Below are positions 40,607-48,840 of a DNA stretch of 49,006 nt, piece after piece. The notes below the pieces were generated by a model. That model made no database searches, had not been told where the DNA came from, and saw nothing but the letters and a program-made list of their open reading frames with translations. How positions within the stretch are numbered: position 1 is the stretch's first letter; each line of letters starts with the position of its first letter. This stretch comes from Streptomyces durocortorensis (GTDB lineage: Bacteria; Actinomycetota; Actinomycetes; Streptomycetales; Streptomycetaceae): assembly GCF_016901035.1 (NCBI RefSeq), contig NZ_JAFEUF010000026.1:1-49006 (forward strand), given 5' to 3'. The position numbers were made by a program, and so were the translations under genes.

Positions 40607-41140
40607 TCAGCGCATCGCGAGGACTTCCTCGAACTCCACGTAAGCGTGCGCGTCGAAGAGCACGAAGCGCACCTCCTCGACCGGCTCCAGGGTCTCCGCC
40701 AGGACCGTGCGCACCGCGATCCGGGCCCCGTCGTCCATCGGCCAGCCGTAGATGCCGGTGGAGATCGCCGGGAACGCGATGGACTTGGCCCCCAACTCGG
40801 CTGCCAGGCGCAGGGATTCGCGGTAGCAGGAGGCGAGCAGGGCGGAGCGGTCCTGGGCGCCGGAGAAGACCGGGCCGACCGTGTGCACGATCCACTGCGC
40901 GTCGAGGCGTCCGGCGGTGGTGGCGACGGCCTGCCCGGTGGGCAGCCCCTTTCCGTACTGCGAGGCGCGCAGTTCACGGCAGGCGGCGAGGATGTCCGGC
41001 CCGCCGCGCCGGTGGATGGCGCCGTCGACCCCGCCGCCGCCGAGGAGCGAGGAGTTCGCCGCGTTGACGATGACGTCCACGGACTGGTCGGTGATGTCGC
41101 CGCGGACCAGACGTACGGCGGGAGAGGCAGAGGTGCTCAT
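40607..41140 (-). CDS. Macrodomain protein (MacroD-type ADP-ribosyl/O-acetyl-ADP-ribose hydrolase)
   Basis: A 177-residue stand-alone macrodomain. The ADP-ribose site is complete: LVRGDITDQSVDVIVNAANSSLLGGGGVDGAIHRRGG (Asn and the GGGGVDGAIH catalytic loop of MacroD enzymes) and the second loop FPAISTGIYGWP. Members hydrolyse O-acetyl-ADP-ribose or mono-ADP-ribose from proteins or nucleic acids. It lies on the same strand 111 bp upstream of the alkylation-repair operon, which may be incidental or reflect removal of ADP-ribose from damaged DNA. No strong ribosome site is seen before the ATG. Confidence 0.93.
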   Translation of the reverse strand: MSTSASPAVRLVRGDITDQSVDVIVNAANSSLLGGGGVDGAIHRRGGPDILAACRELRASQYGKGLPTGQAVATTAGRLDAQWIVHTVGPVFSGAQDRSALLASCYRESLRLAAELGAKSIAFPAISTGIYGWPMDDGARIAVRTVLAETLEPVEEVRFVLFDAHAYVEFEEVLAMR

Positions 41141-41233
41141 GCGGACATCATGCCGCGCGCCGGGGGCCTTCGCCGCCCGGTCGGGGCGACCCGCCGGGCG
41201 GACCCGCAGTGCGCTCCGGGCCGGGCGGCCGCC

Positions 41234-42652
41234 TCAGGAGGCCGCCCGCAGCCGTCGCCATACGGCCTTGGCGGCGTGGTGGCCGGACATGCCGTGCACT
41301 CCGGGCCCGGGCGGGGTGGCCGAGGAGCAGAGGAACACCGCCGGGTGCGCGGTGGCGTACGGGACGCGGGCGAGCTTGGGGCGGATCAGGGTCTGGAGTC
41401 CGGCGAAGGCCCCGCAGGCGATGTCGCCGCCGACGTAATTGGCGTTGCGCGCGGCGAGTTGGGGCGGTCCGGCGAGCGCGCGGGCCAGCACCAGGTCACG
41501 GAACCCGGGGGCGAAGCGCTCCAGTTGGCGTTCGATGACGTCGGTGGCGTCGCCCTCCCAGCCTGCCGGGACGTGTCCGTACACCCAGAAGACATGGCGT
41601 CCCTCGGGGGCCCTGGAGGGATCGGTGAGGCTGGGCTGGGCGGTGATGAGGAAGGGGACGCTGGGGTCACGGCCCTCCACGGCGGCCCGCAGCGCGGTGT
41701 CGATGGTGGTGGCGTCGGCCCCGATGTGGACGGTGCCGGCGCGGCGCGCTTCCTCGGCGGTCCAGGGGACGGGGCCGGACAGGGCGTAGTCGATCTTGAA
41801 GGCGGAGGCGCCGTAGCGGTACCGGTGGTAGGCGCTGCCGAGTCCGGCGATACGGGCGAGCGCCGAGGGCGAGGTGTCGAAGATGTAGGCGCGGGCGGGC
41901 GGCAGTTCGTCCAGGCGCTTGACCTCGCTGCCGGTGCGGATCGTGCCGCCGTGTTCGCACAGGAGGGAGGCGAGCGCGTCGGAGATGGCCTGGGAGCCGC
42001 CGCGCGGCACCGGCCAGCCGTTCTCGTGGGCGGCGAGCGCGAAGACGAGGGCGATCGCGGAGGTGGCGAAGCCGCTGGTGGGAGCTATGGCGTGGGCGGC
42101 GAGCCCGGCGAAGAGGCCGCGCGCCTTCTCGCCCTGGAAGCGCCGGGAGACCCAGGTGGCGGGCTGCACGCCGAGCAGCCCGAAGCGGGCCATCCGGTAC
42201 GGGTCGCGGGGCAGGCTCTCCCAGGGGGTGCGCAGGAAGTCGGCGGCCAGGGTGTCCCAGCGGCCGAGGAAGGGGGCCATGAGGCGGCGGTAGGCGCCGG
42301 CGTCGGCGGCCCCCAGCGACATGGCGCTCTCGCCCACGGAGCGGGTGAGCGTGGCGGCCGTCCCGTCCGGGAAGGGGTGGGCGAGGTCGACCTCGGGGTG
42401 CAGCCATTGAAGGCCGTGCCGGTCCAGGGGCATCGCCCGGAACGCGGGCGAGCCGATCCCGAGGGGGTGCACGGCGGAGCACGGGTCGTGCCGGAACCCC
42501 GGGAGGGTCAGCTCCTCGGTGCGGGCTCCCCCGCCGATGGTGTCGTGCGCCTCGTGGACCTCCACGGAGAAGCCCCGGCGGGCCAGTTCGGCCGCGGCGG
42601 TCAGTCCGTTGGGCCCCGCGCCCACGACGACCGCATCGAGCATCGACGGCAC
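41234..42652 (-). CDS. FAD-dependent oxidoreductase, CrtI/phytoene-desaturase-like
   Basis: A 472-residue flavoprotein. FAD-binding Rossmann start [28 protein letters not shown], followed by [26 protein letters not shown] as in the CrtI-like subgroup of amine-oxidase-fold dehydrogenases; the C-terminal FAD loop is [21 protein letters not shown]. Streptomyces have several such proteins unrelated to carotenoid clusters; no carotenoid genes are nearby and the substrate is unknown. GTG 42652 is strongly supported by AAGGAG 6 nt upstream; the ATG at 42643 is the alternative. Confidence 0.9.
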   Translation of the reverse strand: MPSMLDAVVVGAGPNGLTAAAELARRGFSVEVHEAHDTIGGGARTEELTLPGFRHDPCSAVHPLGIGSPAFRAMPLDRHGLQWLHPEVDLAHPFPDGTAATLTRSVGESAMSLGAADAGAYRRLMAPFLGRWDTLAADFLRTPWESLPRDPYRMARFGLLGVQPATWVSRRFQGEKARGLFAGLAAHAIAPTSGFATSAIALVFALAAHENGWPVPRGGSQAISDALASLLCEHGGTIRTGSEVKRLDELPPARAYIFDTSPSALARIAGLGSAYHRYRYGASAFKIDYALSGPVPWTAEEARRAGTVHIGADATTIDTALRAAVEGRDPSVPFLITAQPSLTDPSRAPEGRHVFWVYGHVPAGWEGDATDVIERQLERFAPGFRDLVLARALAGPPQLAARNANYVGGDIACGAFAGLQTLIRPKLARVPYATAHPAVFLCSSATPPGPGVHGMSGHHAAKAVWRRLRAAS

Positions 42653-42754
42653 TGGGGACTCCTTCGTCGGCCGGCAGTCGGACTCCCAGGGTATGCGGCC
42701 GCACCGACAGCGCGGACGCGGACCCCTGTGGAGGGGGGCGCGCCCCCGCTTCCG

Positions 42755-43600
42755 TCAGCCGCCCGCCCGCAACGCCGTCAGGACCCGCTCGGCGGTGGCC
42801 TCGTCGCGGGCCGCGGTGAACGGCAGGTCGTTGCCGCCGGCGATCCGGAACGGGACACCGGACAGCGTCGACTGCGCGCCGCCCGCCTCGGTGACCAGGA
42901 GCAGCCCGGCCGCGTGGTCCCAGGCGTACTCCCAGTTGAACGCGGTGGCGTCCAGGTCCCCGCGCGCCACCGCGAGGTACTCCAGGCCGGCCGAGCCGCA
43001 GGGGCGGGCCGCGATGCCCTCGGTGCGCAGGCCGAGCAGGGCCCGCTTCTGGGCGTCGGTGGTGTAGTCGGGGTGCGACATGGCGACGTTCAGTACGGCG
43101 CCGGGGGCGGGTGCGCCGGACCGTATCGGCGTGCCGTTGAGCGTCGCGCCCCGGCCGCGTACGGCGACGGCCATATCGCCCAGGACCGGTGCGTACGTCC
43201 AGGAGGCGAGGACCTGGCCGTGCTGGGCGAGGGCGACCAGGGTGCAGAAGCCGGCCTCGCCCCGGACGAACTGGCGGGTGCCGTCGACCGGGTCGACGAT
43301 CCAGACGGGGGCGTCGCCGCCGAGGGCATCGTAGACGGACGGGTCGGCGTGCACGGACTCCTCGCCGACGACGACCGAGCCGGGCAGCAGCTTGGTGAGG
43401 GCGGCGGTGAGGTGTTCCTCGGCCAGCCGGTCGGCGGCGGTGACCAGGTCGTGCGGGCCGCTCTTCTCGATGATCTCGTGGTCGGCGAGTTTCCGGTGGC
43501 GGGGCATGATCTCGGCCGCGGCGGCGGCGCGCACGGCGGCCTCGACCTCGGCCGGCGGTCCGGTGTGCCCGGCGGTCCCGTACAAGAAGTCATCGATCAT
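42755..43600 (-). CDS. Inositol-monophosphatase family phosphatase
   Basis: A 281-residue Mg2+-dependent phosphatase of the IMPase/FBPase/CysQ superfamily. Metal ligands are all present: VVGEESV, WIVDPVDGTRQFVRG, and WEYAWDHAAGLLLVTEAGG. Possible substrates are inositol phosphate, histidinol phosphate or PAP; the sequence does not decide. GGTGGAGCC precedes ATG 43600. It is on the same strand as its neighbours but 100 bp or more away on both sides. Confidence 0.92.
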   Translation of the reverse strand: MIDDFLYGTAGHTGPPAEVEAAVRAAAAAEIMPRHRKLADHEIIEKSGPHDLVTAADRLAEEHLTAALTKLLPGSVVVGEESVHADPSVYDALGGDAPVWIVDPVDGTRQFVRGEAGFCTLVALAQHGQVLASWTYAPVLGDMAVAVRGRGATLNGTPIRSGAPAPGAVLNVAMSHPDYTTDAQKRALLGLRTEGIAARPCGSAGLEYLAVARGDLDATAFNWEYAWDHAAGLLLVTEAGGAQSTLSGVPFRIAGGNDLPFTAARDEATAERVLTALRAGG

Positions 43601-43670
43601 GGCTCCACCCAATCACGGTCGGCCCGCGACACCGCCGCCGGGCTTGCGAAGGCGCTGGTCAGCAGCTTTT

Positions 43671-43738
43671 CGCAGCGCCGGTCAGCGGCCGTTCCGCAGC
43701 CTCGGCCAGCAGCCGCTCCGCAGCGCCGGTCAACGGCC
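43671..43738. repeat. 20-bp repeat duplicating the end of the GGT-like gene
   Basis: CGCAGCGCCGGTCA-R-CGGCC occurs at 43671-43690 and 43719-43738, period 48 bp. The second copy carries the GGT-like stop codon. Looser CAGC/CGGCC units fill 43650-43718. This is the second case in the window of a duplicated gene end. Confidence 0.6.
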
Positions 43739-45574
43739 TACGGCGTACCCCTGCATGCCGCGCGGATTGGCGGCGGCGGACAGGACGCCGGTCTCGGGGT
43801 CGCGGGCCACGGCGCACAGGCGTCCCTCCGACCACGGCTCGCCGACCGTGACGTGGTGGCCCCGGCGGCGCAGTTCCGCGATCACGCCGGGGTCCATGCG
43901 GCTCTCGACGGTGACGCTGCCGGGGTGCATGGGGCGCGGGTGGAACGAGCCCGGGAAGCTGTCGTTGTGCCAGTTCGGCTCGTCGATCGCACCCTGGAGG
44001 TCGAGCCCGCCGCGGACCCGGGCCCGCCGGGCGACGGCGAGGAAGAAGTGCACCTGCCACTGGTCCTGCTGGTCGCCGCCGGGCGTGCCGAACGCCATCA
44101 CGGGAACGCCGTCGCGCAGGGCGAGGGAGGGCGTGAGGGTGGTGCGGGGGCGACGGCCCGGCGTCAGGGAGTTGGGCAGGCCCTCGTCCAGCCAGGCCAT
44201 CTGGAGGCGGGTGCCGAGCGGGAAGCCCAGCTCGGGCACGACCGGGTTGGACTGGAGCCAGCCGCCGCTGGGCGTGGCGGAGACCATGTTGCCCCAGCGG
44301 TCGACGACGTCCAGGTGGCAGGTGTCGCCCCGGGTGGTGCCGTCCGGGGCGACCAGCGGCTCGGCGTCCGGGCTGGTGCGGCGGGCCATGGTGGGCTCCC
44401 CCGCGCCGGGGGCCGGGACGAAGCCGGGGCCGGCCGCGCCGGGCTTCCCGGCGGCGACGGCGCGGGCGTGGGCGGAAAGGCGCGGGGAGCGGCCGCCGGG
44501 GCTGCCGGGGCGCAGTTCGGTGGACGCGGTGTGCGTGATCAGCATCCGGCGGTCGGTGTTGTACGGGGCGGAGAGCAGGTCGTCCAGGGGGACGTCGGCG
44601 GCGTCCCCGTACCAGGCCTCGCGGTCGGCCATGGCGAGCTTGCAGCCCTCGATGAGCAGGTGGACGTAGTCGGCGGAGCCGTGCGGCGGCAGTGCGTCCG
44701 GGAGGAGCGCGAGCTGCTGGAGGAAGGCGGGCCCCTGGCTCCAGCCGCCCGCCTTGGCCAGCGTCCAGCCGTTCCAGTCGTACGTGGCGGGGGCTTCGTA
44801 CGACGCGGACCAGCCGGCCAGGTCGGCAGCGGCCAGGGTTCCCGTGTGCCGGGCGCCGCTGCTGTCCAGGGTGGGGACGGCGGCCTGCCGTACGAGGGCC
44901 TCGGCGACGAACCCCTCCCGCCAGATCGCGCGGGCGGCCTCGATCCGGGCGGTGCGGTCCGCTCCCCCGGTCTCCTCCGCCTCGGCGATCAGGCGTCGCC
45001 AGGTCGCGGCCAGGGCGGGGTTGCGGAACAGCTCGCCGGGGCGCGGGGAGCGGCCGCCGGGGAGGTAGACCTCGGCGGAGGCGGTCCACTCGGTCGTGAA
45101 GAGTTCGCGCACGGTCTCCACGGTCTCGCCGACCCGCTCGACGGGGGCGTGGCCGTCCTCGGCGTATCCGATCGCGTAGCGCAGCACCTCGGCCAGGTCC
45201 TTGGTGCCGTGGTCGCGCAGGAGCAGCATCCAGGCGTCGAAGGCTCCGGGGACGGCGGCGGCGAGCGGCCCGGTGCCGGGGACGAGACCGAGGCCGAGGG
45301 AGCGGTAGTGGGCGACGGTCGCCCCGGCCGGGGCGGGGCCCTGACCGCACAGGACGCTCACCTCGCCGTGCGCGGTCGCCAGGATCATCGGCACCTCGCC
45401 GGCCGGGCCGTTGAGGTGCGGCTCGACGACATGGAGGACGAACCCGGCGGCGACGGCGGCGTCATAGGCGTTGCCGCCGTCCTCCAGGACCGCCATCGCG
45501 GACTGGGAGGCCAGCCAGTGGGTGGAGGACACCATGCCGAAGGTGCCCTGGAGGGTGGGACGGGTGGTGAACAC
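43730..45574 (-). CDS. Gamma-glutamyltransferase family protein
   Basis: A 614-residue Ntn-hydrolase. The proenzyme pattern is intact: GNAYDAAVAAGFVLHVVEPHLNGPAGEVPMI in the large subunit and, after the processing site, GDTCHLDVVDRWGNMVSATPSGGW, where Thr418 would become the N-terminal nucleophile of the small subunit. Other blocks are RPRTTLTPSLALRDGVPVMAFGTPGGDQQDQW. There is no signal peptide (starts MFTTRPTLQGTFGMVSSTHWLAS), unlike exported GGTs, so it is probably a cytoplasmic acylase or GGT-like hydrolase. GTG 45574 follows GGAAGG. The LysR gene upstream on the same strand may regulate it. Confidence 0.92.
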   Translation of the reverse strand: MFTTRPTLQGTFGMVSSTHWLASQSAMAVLEDGGNAYDAAVAAGFVLHVVEPHLNGPAGEVPMILATAHGEVSVLCGQGPAPAGATVAHYRSLGLGLVPGTGPLAAAVPGAFDAWMLLLRDHGTKDLAEVLRYAIGYAEDGHAPVERVGETVETVRELFTTEWTASAEVYLPGGRSPRPGELFRNPALAATWRRLIAEAEETGGADRTARIEAARAIWREGFVAEALVRQAAVPTLDSSGARHTGTLAAADLAGWSASYEAPATYDWNGWTLAKAGGWSQGPAFLQQLALLPDALPPHGSADYVHLLIEGCKLAMADREAWYGDAADVPLDDLLSAPYNTDRRMLITHTASTELRPGSPGGRSPRLSAHARAVAAGKPGAAGPGFVPAPGAGEPTMARRTSPDAEPLVAPDGTTRGDTCHLDVVDRWGNMVSATPSGGWLQSNPVVPELGFPLGTRLQMAWLDEGLPNSLTPGRRPRTTLTPSLALRDGVPVMAFGTPGGDQQDQWQVHFFLAVARRARVRGGLDLQGAIDEPNWHNDSFPGSFHPRPMHPGSVTVESRMDPGVIAELRRRGHHVTVGEPWSEGRLCAVARDPETGVLSAAANPRGMQGYAVGR

Positions 45575-45587
45575 GGCTGATCCTTCC

Positions 45588-45679
45588 GGTTGTTGCCGAA
45601 GGTAGTTCCCAGGGCTGTTGCAGAGGGTTGTTGCCGAGAGGTGTTCCCGAGGGTTGTTGCCGAAGGGCTGTTCCCGAGG
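45588..45679. repeat. Degenerate 12-14-bp tandem repeat before the GGT-like gene
   Basis: About seven units alternating between GGTTGTTGCCGA and GGTGTTCCCGAG forms fill nearly the whole 122-bp gap between the lysR stop and the GGT-like start. The units have period 12-14 bp, close to but not exactly one helical turn. They could be a multi-copy regulator site or slippage-derived sequence. Confidence 0.7.
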
Positions 45680-45696
45680 AGTCGGGCCGTCGCCCG

Positions 45697-46698
45697 TCAC
45701 CACGCTCGGGCGGCTTCGATCAGGAGGTCCCGCACCCGCGCCACCTGAGGGTTGGCGGCGGAGCCGGGGCGCTGCACGAGGTACGCGGTGTTGATCGGCG
45801 GGTCCTCGGGGGCGTACAGCTCGACGAGGGCGCCCGAGGCCAGTTCGTCCGCGCAGAGGTAGCGCGGCAGCACCGTGAAGCCCGCCCCCGCCACCACGGC
45901 GGCGAGCACACCGCGCAGGTCGGGCACGGTGACGGCGGCCCGGCAATCGAGGCGGCGGCCGAAGACGTGGCGCCAGTAGCGGCGGGCGATGGGCAGGTCC
46001 TCGGCGTACGTGATCAGGGGCAGGCCGTGCAGCACGCCCGGCCCCTCGGCCGCGATGCGCTCCGCTCCCCCGGTCCGGGCCGCCCGGTGCGGGGCGGCCG
46101 TCAGCACGAACTCCTCGTCCATCAGCGGCACGGCCGCCAGGGCCCGGCCGCGCGGCCGGGTGGTCGCGATGACCAGGTCGTGGCGGCCCGCCCGCAACTC
46201 GTCCAGGAGCGGATCGGTGAGCCCGGTCGCGGCGCGCAGCAGCAGCCCCTCCGCGACGAGCGGAGCCAGCGCGGGCAGCACCCGCAGGCACATCAACTCG
46301 GCGGGGCCCGCCAGGTGGACGGGGTCGGCCGGGCGCTCACCGGCCGGGACCGTGTCGCCGGTGACCTCGGCCAGGGCGTCCAGCGGGGCGACGATCCGGG
46401 CCGCCAGCTCGTCCGCGTACAGCGAGGGGGCGACCCCGCGCGGCAGCCGCTCGAACAGTTCCCGGTCCACCTGCCGCTCCAGGGTGCGCATCTGGGCGGT
46501 GACGGTGGGCTGGGAGAGGCCGAGCAGCCGGGCGGCGGCGGTGAAGGACCCCGACCGGTGCACGGCGAGGAAGGTACGCAGCAGATTCAGATCCGCCGGA
46601 CCCGACGGCCCGGCCGGAGCCGGCTGCGGGTCCGGACCCGGCTGCGGGTCCGCCGTACGGCCCAGCCCGGCGGACCCATCAGGATCCCTATCTCTCAT
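45697..46698 (-). CDS. LysR family transcriptional regulator
   Basis: A 333-residue regulator. After a Pro/Asp-rich N-terminal tail (about 35 residues) the winged HTH reads DLNLLRTFLAVHRSGSFTAAARLLGLSQPTVTAQMRTLERQ, followed by a PBP-type effector domain (DLVIATTRPRGRALAAVPLMDEEFVL). The tail is longer than normal and the true start may be internal, but no better site was found. Divergent from the DJ-1/PfpI gene and upstream of the GGT-like gene; either could be a target. Confidence 0.9.
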   Translation of the reverse strand: MRDRDPDGSAGLGRTADPQPGPDPQPAPAGPSGPADLNLLRTFLAVHRSGSFTAAARLLGLSQPTVTAQMRTLERQVDRELFERLPRGVAPSLYADELAARIVAPLDALAEVTGDTVPAGERPADPVHLAGPAELMCLRVLPALAPLVAEGLLLRAATGLTDPLLDELRAGRHDLVIATTRPRGRALAAVPLMDEEFVLTAAPHRAARTGGAERIAAEGPGVLHGLPLITYAEDLPIARRYWRHVFGRRLDCRAAVTVPDLRGVLAAVVAGAGFTVLPRYLCADELASGALVELYAPEDPPINTAYLVQRPGSAANPQVARVRDLLIEAARAW

Positions 46699-46726
46699 AG
46701 CTGCCAGCCTATTGGAAACCTATGGG
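46697..46726. promoter_or_regulatory. Candidate LysR binding region
   Basis: The lysR-PfpI gap contains ATAG-N8-CTAT (46697-46712), a partial T-N11-A type symmetry, and the direct pair CCTATTGG/CCTATGGG (46708-46715, 46719-46726; period 11 bp). It overlaps the lysR start codon, as autoregulatory LysR sites often do. Confidence 0.4.
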
Positions 46727-46826
46727 CGATCCGTCCTACGGTCGCATGAGTCAGCCCTCACCGGGAATCCCCAGCACACACACTCTCGGTCTACAGACAC
46801 TCTCTCGATCTACGGAGACGTACGAC

Positions 46827-47522
46827 ATGGCAAAGATCCTTTTCGTGGTGACCGGCGCGGACCACTGGACCCTGGCGGACGGCACGAAGCACCCCACGGG
46901 TTTCTGGGCCGAGGAGGCCGTGACCCCGTACGAGACCCTCACCGCCGCCGGTCACGAGGTGGTCGTCGCGACCCCCGGCGGCGTCGTCCCGACCGTGGAC
47001 CGCGGGAGCCTGGCGCCCGAGTTCAACGGCGGGCGGGAAGGCGCCGACCGGGTCGCGGCCGCACTGGACGCGTTCGAGGAGCTGCGGAGTCCCGTCGCGC
47101 TGGAGGGCGTGGACCTGGACGCGTACGACGCGGTGTTCTATCCGGGCGGCCACGGCCCGATGGAGGACCTCGCGGTGAACGAGGCCTCCGGCCGGCTGCT
47201 CGCCGACGCGCTGGCCTCGGGCAAGCCGCTGGGCGTCGTCTGCCACGGTCCGGCGGCGCTGCTCGCCGCGACCGGCCCCGACGGCGTCAACGCGTTCGCC
47301 GGGTACCGGCTGACCGGTTTCACCAACGCCGAGGAGGCCCAGGCGGGCTTCGCGGACAAGGCGCGGTGGCTGCTCCAGGACCGGCTGGTGGCGCTGGGTG
47401 CGGACTTCCAGGAGGGCGAGCCCTGGGCCCCGTTCATCATCACCGACCGGAATCTGATTACCGGTCAGAACCCGTCCTCGTCGGCCCCGTTGGCGACCGA
47501 ACTGGTCAACCGGCTCGGCTGA
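46827..47522 (+). CDS. DJ-1/PfpI family protein (type 1 glutamine amidotransferase-like)
   Basis: A 231-residue Hsp31/PfpI-type protein. Opening KILFVVTGADHWTLADGTKHPTGFWAEE is typical of the Hsp31 subgroup; the catalytic elbow VVCHGPAALL has nucleophile Cys139, with FYPGGHGPMEDL as the glutamate/oxyanion region. Relatives are glyoxalase III-like deglycases, chaperones or stress proteins. ATG 46827 is chosen for GGAGACG 6-7 nt upstream. The 128-bp gap to lysR also contains an imperfect 20-bp direct repeat (about 46780-46818). Confidence 0.9.
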   Translation: MAKILFVVTGADHWTLADGTKHPTGFWAEEAVTPYETLTAAGHEVVVATPGGVVPTVDRGSLAPEFNGGREGADRVAAALDAFEELRSPVALEGVDLDAYDAVFYPGGHGPMEDLAVNEASGRLLADALASGKPLGVVCHGPAALLAATGPDGVNAFAGYRLTGFTNAEEAQAGFADKARWLLQDRLVALGADFQEGEPWAPFIITDRNLITGQNPSSSAPLATELVNRLG

Positions 47523-47570
47523 CCGTCCGGTCGGCGGCTCGGCGGCTCGCCGGCCGGCCGGCCGGGGTGT

Positions 47571-47954
47571 TCAGATCCAGTCCCGCCGTGCGGGCGGCTC
47601 GCAGAGTTCCAGCACCACCGCGCCCGTCTCCGGCTCGTCCCCGGAGACGGGCCGGACGCGTGCGCCGACCGTCACCAGATGCGGGGCGGCGCCCACGATC
47701 TGGCAGCGGAAGACGAATCCTTCGGGGAACCGCACCAGGGACTCGTTGCGTGCCGCCTCGGTGTAGCGGTGGACCACGGCGGTCCGGACGACCACGCCGT
47801 GGTCGGTGGTGCGTTCGGGCTCCAGTTCGCTGGACGCGCACACCGGACACAGCAGCCGCCGGAAGGAGGCGGTGCCGCACCAGCGGCAGCGGTGATAGGA
47901 GAGGCCGCACTCCTCGTGCGCCTTCTGGATGGTGCCCATTCCTGTCTGGGACAC
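47571..47954 (-). CDS. Zn-ribbon OB-fold protein (DUF35 family)
   Basis: A 127-residue two-domain protein. The rubredoxin-like Zn ribbon at residues 15-42 has two CXXC pairs (RCRWCG and CPVCAS), followed by an OB-fold (TTDHGVVVRTAVVHRYTEA, PEGFVFRCQIVG, VRPVSGDEPETGAVVLELCE). DUF35 proteins typically partner thiolases or lipid-transfer SCP2-type thiolases in acyl-CoA conversions; no thiolase gene is adjacent in this window. The start is GTG 47954 or ATG 47939; neither has a strong site. Its promoter carries the double operator shared with ccr and etfB, which ties it to acyl-CoA metabolism. Confidence 0.85.
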   Translation of the reverse strand: MSQTGMGTIQKAHEECGLSYHRCRWCGTASFRRLLCPVCASSELEPERTTDHGVVVRTAVVHRYTEAARNESLVRFPEGFVFRCQIVGAAPHLVTVGARVRPVSGDEPETGAVVLELCEPPARRDWI

Positions 47955-48012
47955 GGCTCGACCCCCTGCGCTCGACTCGGACGCGCCGCACCTGCACTAC
48001 CGGCGCGTCCGC

Positions 48013-48055
48013 ACCATATGGCACTGAGTGCCGACCCGTAAAGGCACTGAGTGCC
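48013..48055 (-). promoter_or_regulatory. DUF35-gene promoter with double 13-bp operator
   Basis: Reading the minus strand: operator GGCACTCAGTGCC (48055-48043), -35 TTTACG (48042-48037), an identical operator (48032-48020), then -10 TATGGT (48018-48013). The spacer is 18 bp. Both operators are near-perfect palindromes and are the closest to the consensus in the window. It starts 10 bases after the tetR-2 stop codon. Confidence 0.75.
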
Positions 48056-48064
48056 CATTGATAC

Positions 48065-48808
48065 TCAGCTCTCGCCGACGGCCGCCTCGATCTGCTGCAC
48101 GACGCGCCACATCGGGGCGCCCTTCCGCGCGACCATCACGATCACCTCCCCGTCCCCCTCCCCTTCCACCCCGTGGGAGACGGGGAAGGGAACGGCGGGT
48201 GCGGGAGCGACGGACCGCCCCCACACCTCGCGCACCAGAGCGAGCGCATGGTCGACGGCTGCCTCGGGATCGCCCGCCCCGCCCGAACGCAGCCACAGCC
48301 GCAGCCCGTTGTTGTGCGCGGCGACCACGGACGCGGCGATCACCTCCGCCCGCAACTCTCCGTCACCGTCCTCGCCGAACCGGCCCCGCAGATGGCCGGC
48401 GAGGGTCTGTTCGTAGCGGCGCACCACGGACAGCTCGTACGTCCGCAGCCCCGGCACCTCCCGGGTGAGCCGATAGCGCTGCACGGAGAACTCGGGGTTT
48501 GCCGCGTACATCCGCAGCACGATGCGCGCGGCGTCGCACACCGCGCCGACCGGGTCACCGCCGTCGTCGGCGGCCAGGAACTCGGTCATCTCGGCGAGGC
48601 AGCGCTCATGGTCCGGGAAGACCGCGTCCTCCTTGGACGGGAAGTAGCGGAAGAACGAACGCCGGCCCACTCCGGCCCGCGCCACGATGTCGTCGACGGT
48701 CGTCCGCTCGAAGCCCCGCTCCAGGAAGAGCTGGAAGGCCGCCTGCGCGAGCACCTCCCGCATGGGCGCCTTCTTCTCGGGCTTCTCGGGTCCTCGTGCC
48801 TCGCTCAT
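48065..48808 (-). CDS. TetR/AcrR family regulator (TetR-2)
   Basis: A 247-residue TetR regulator, divergent from etfB. The HTH is AAFQLFLERGFERTTVDDIV with ARAGVGRRSFFRYFPSKEDAVF. The ligand half has RYRLTREVPGLRTYELSVVRRYEQ, matching TetR-1 at 10110-10928 position by position over long stretches. ATG 48808 lies 7 nt after a -10-like TACGTT (48821-48816) with no ribosome site, so it is probably leaderless. The shared operator module lies on both sides: its -35 region overlaps operator 48841-48853 and the DUF35 module follows its stop. It is the best candidate for binding GGCACTGAGTGCC and repressing itself, etfB, the DUF35 gene and ccr. Confidence 0.92.
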   Translation of the reverse strand: MSEARGPEKPEKKAPMREVLAQAAFQLFLERGFERTTVDDIVARAGVGRRSFFRYFPSKEDAVFPDHERCLAEMTEFLAADDGGDPVGAVCDAARIVLRMYAANPEFSVQRYRLTREVPGLRTYELSVVRRYEQTLAGHLRGRFGEDGDGELRAEVIAASVVAAHNNGLRLWLRSGGAGDPEAAVDHALALVREVWGRSVAPAPAVPFPVSHGVEGEGDGEVIVMVARKGAPMWRVVQQIEAAVGES

Positions 48809-48840
48809 GCGGCGAAACGTAGCACCGGAAGGAGGGTTTT

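Noticed and set aside
41234-42652. Carotenoid biosynthesis cluster
   Set aside because: The CrtI-like flavoprotein stands alone; no phytoene synthase, cyclase or prenyltransferase gene is nearby.
38189-45580. A huge open frame on the + strand covering more than 7 kb
   Set aside because: It is antisense to six well-supported minus-strand genes (ogt, Ada-AlkA, macrodomain, CrtI-like, IMPase, GGT-like), has no recognisable domains and a composition typical of high-GC antisense frames.
45588-45679. CRISPR array
   Set aside because: The repeat units are 12-14 bp, degenerate and adjacent without spacers, and no cas genes are present.
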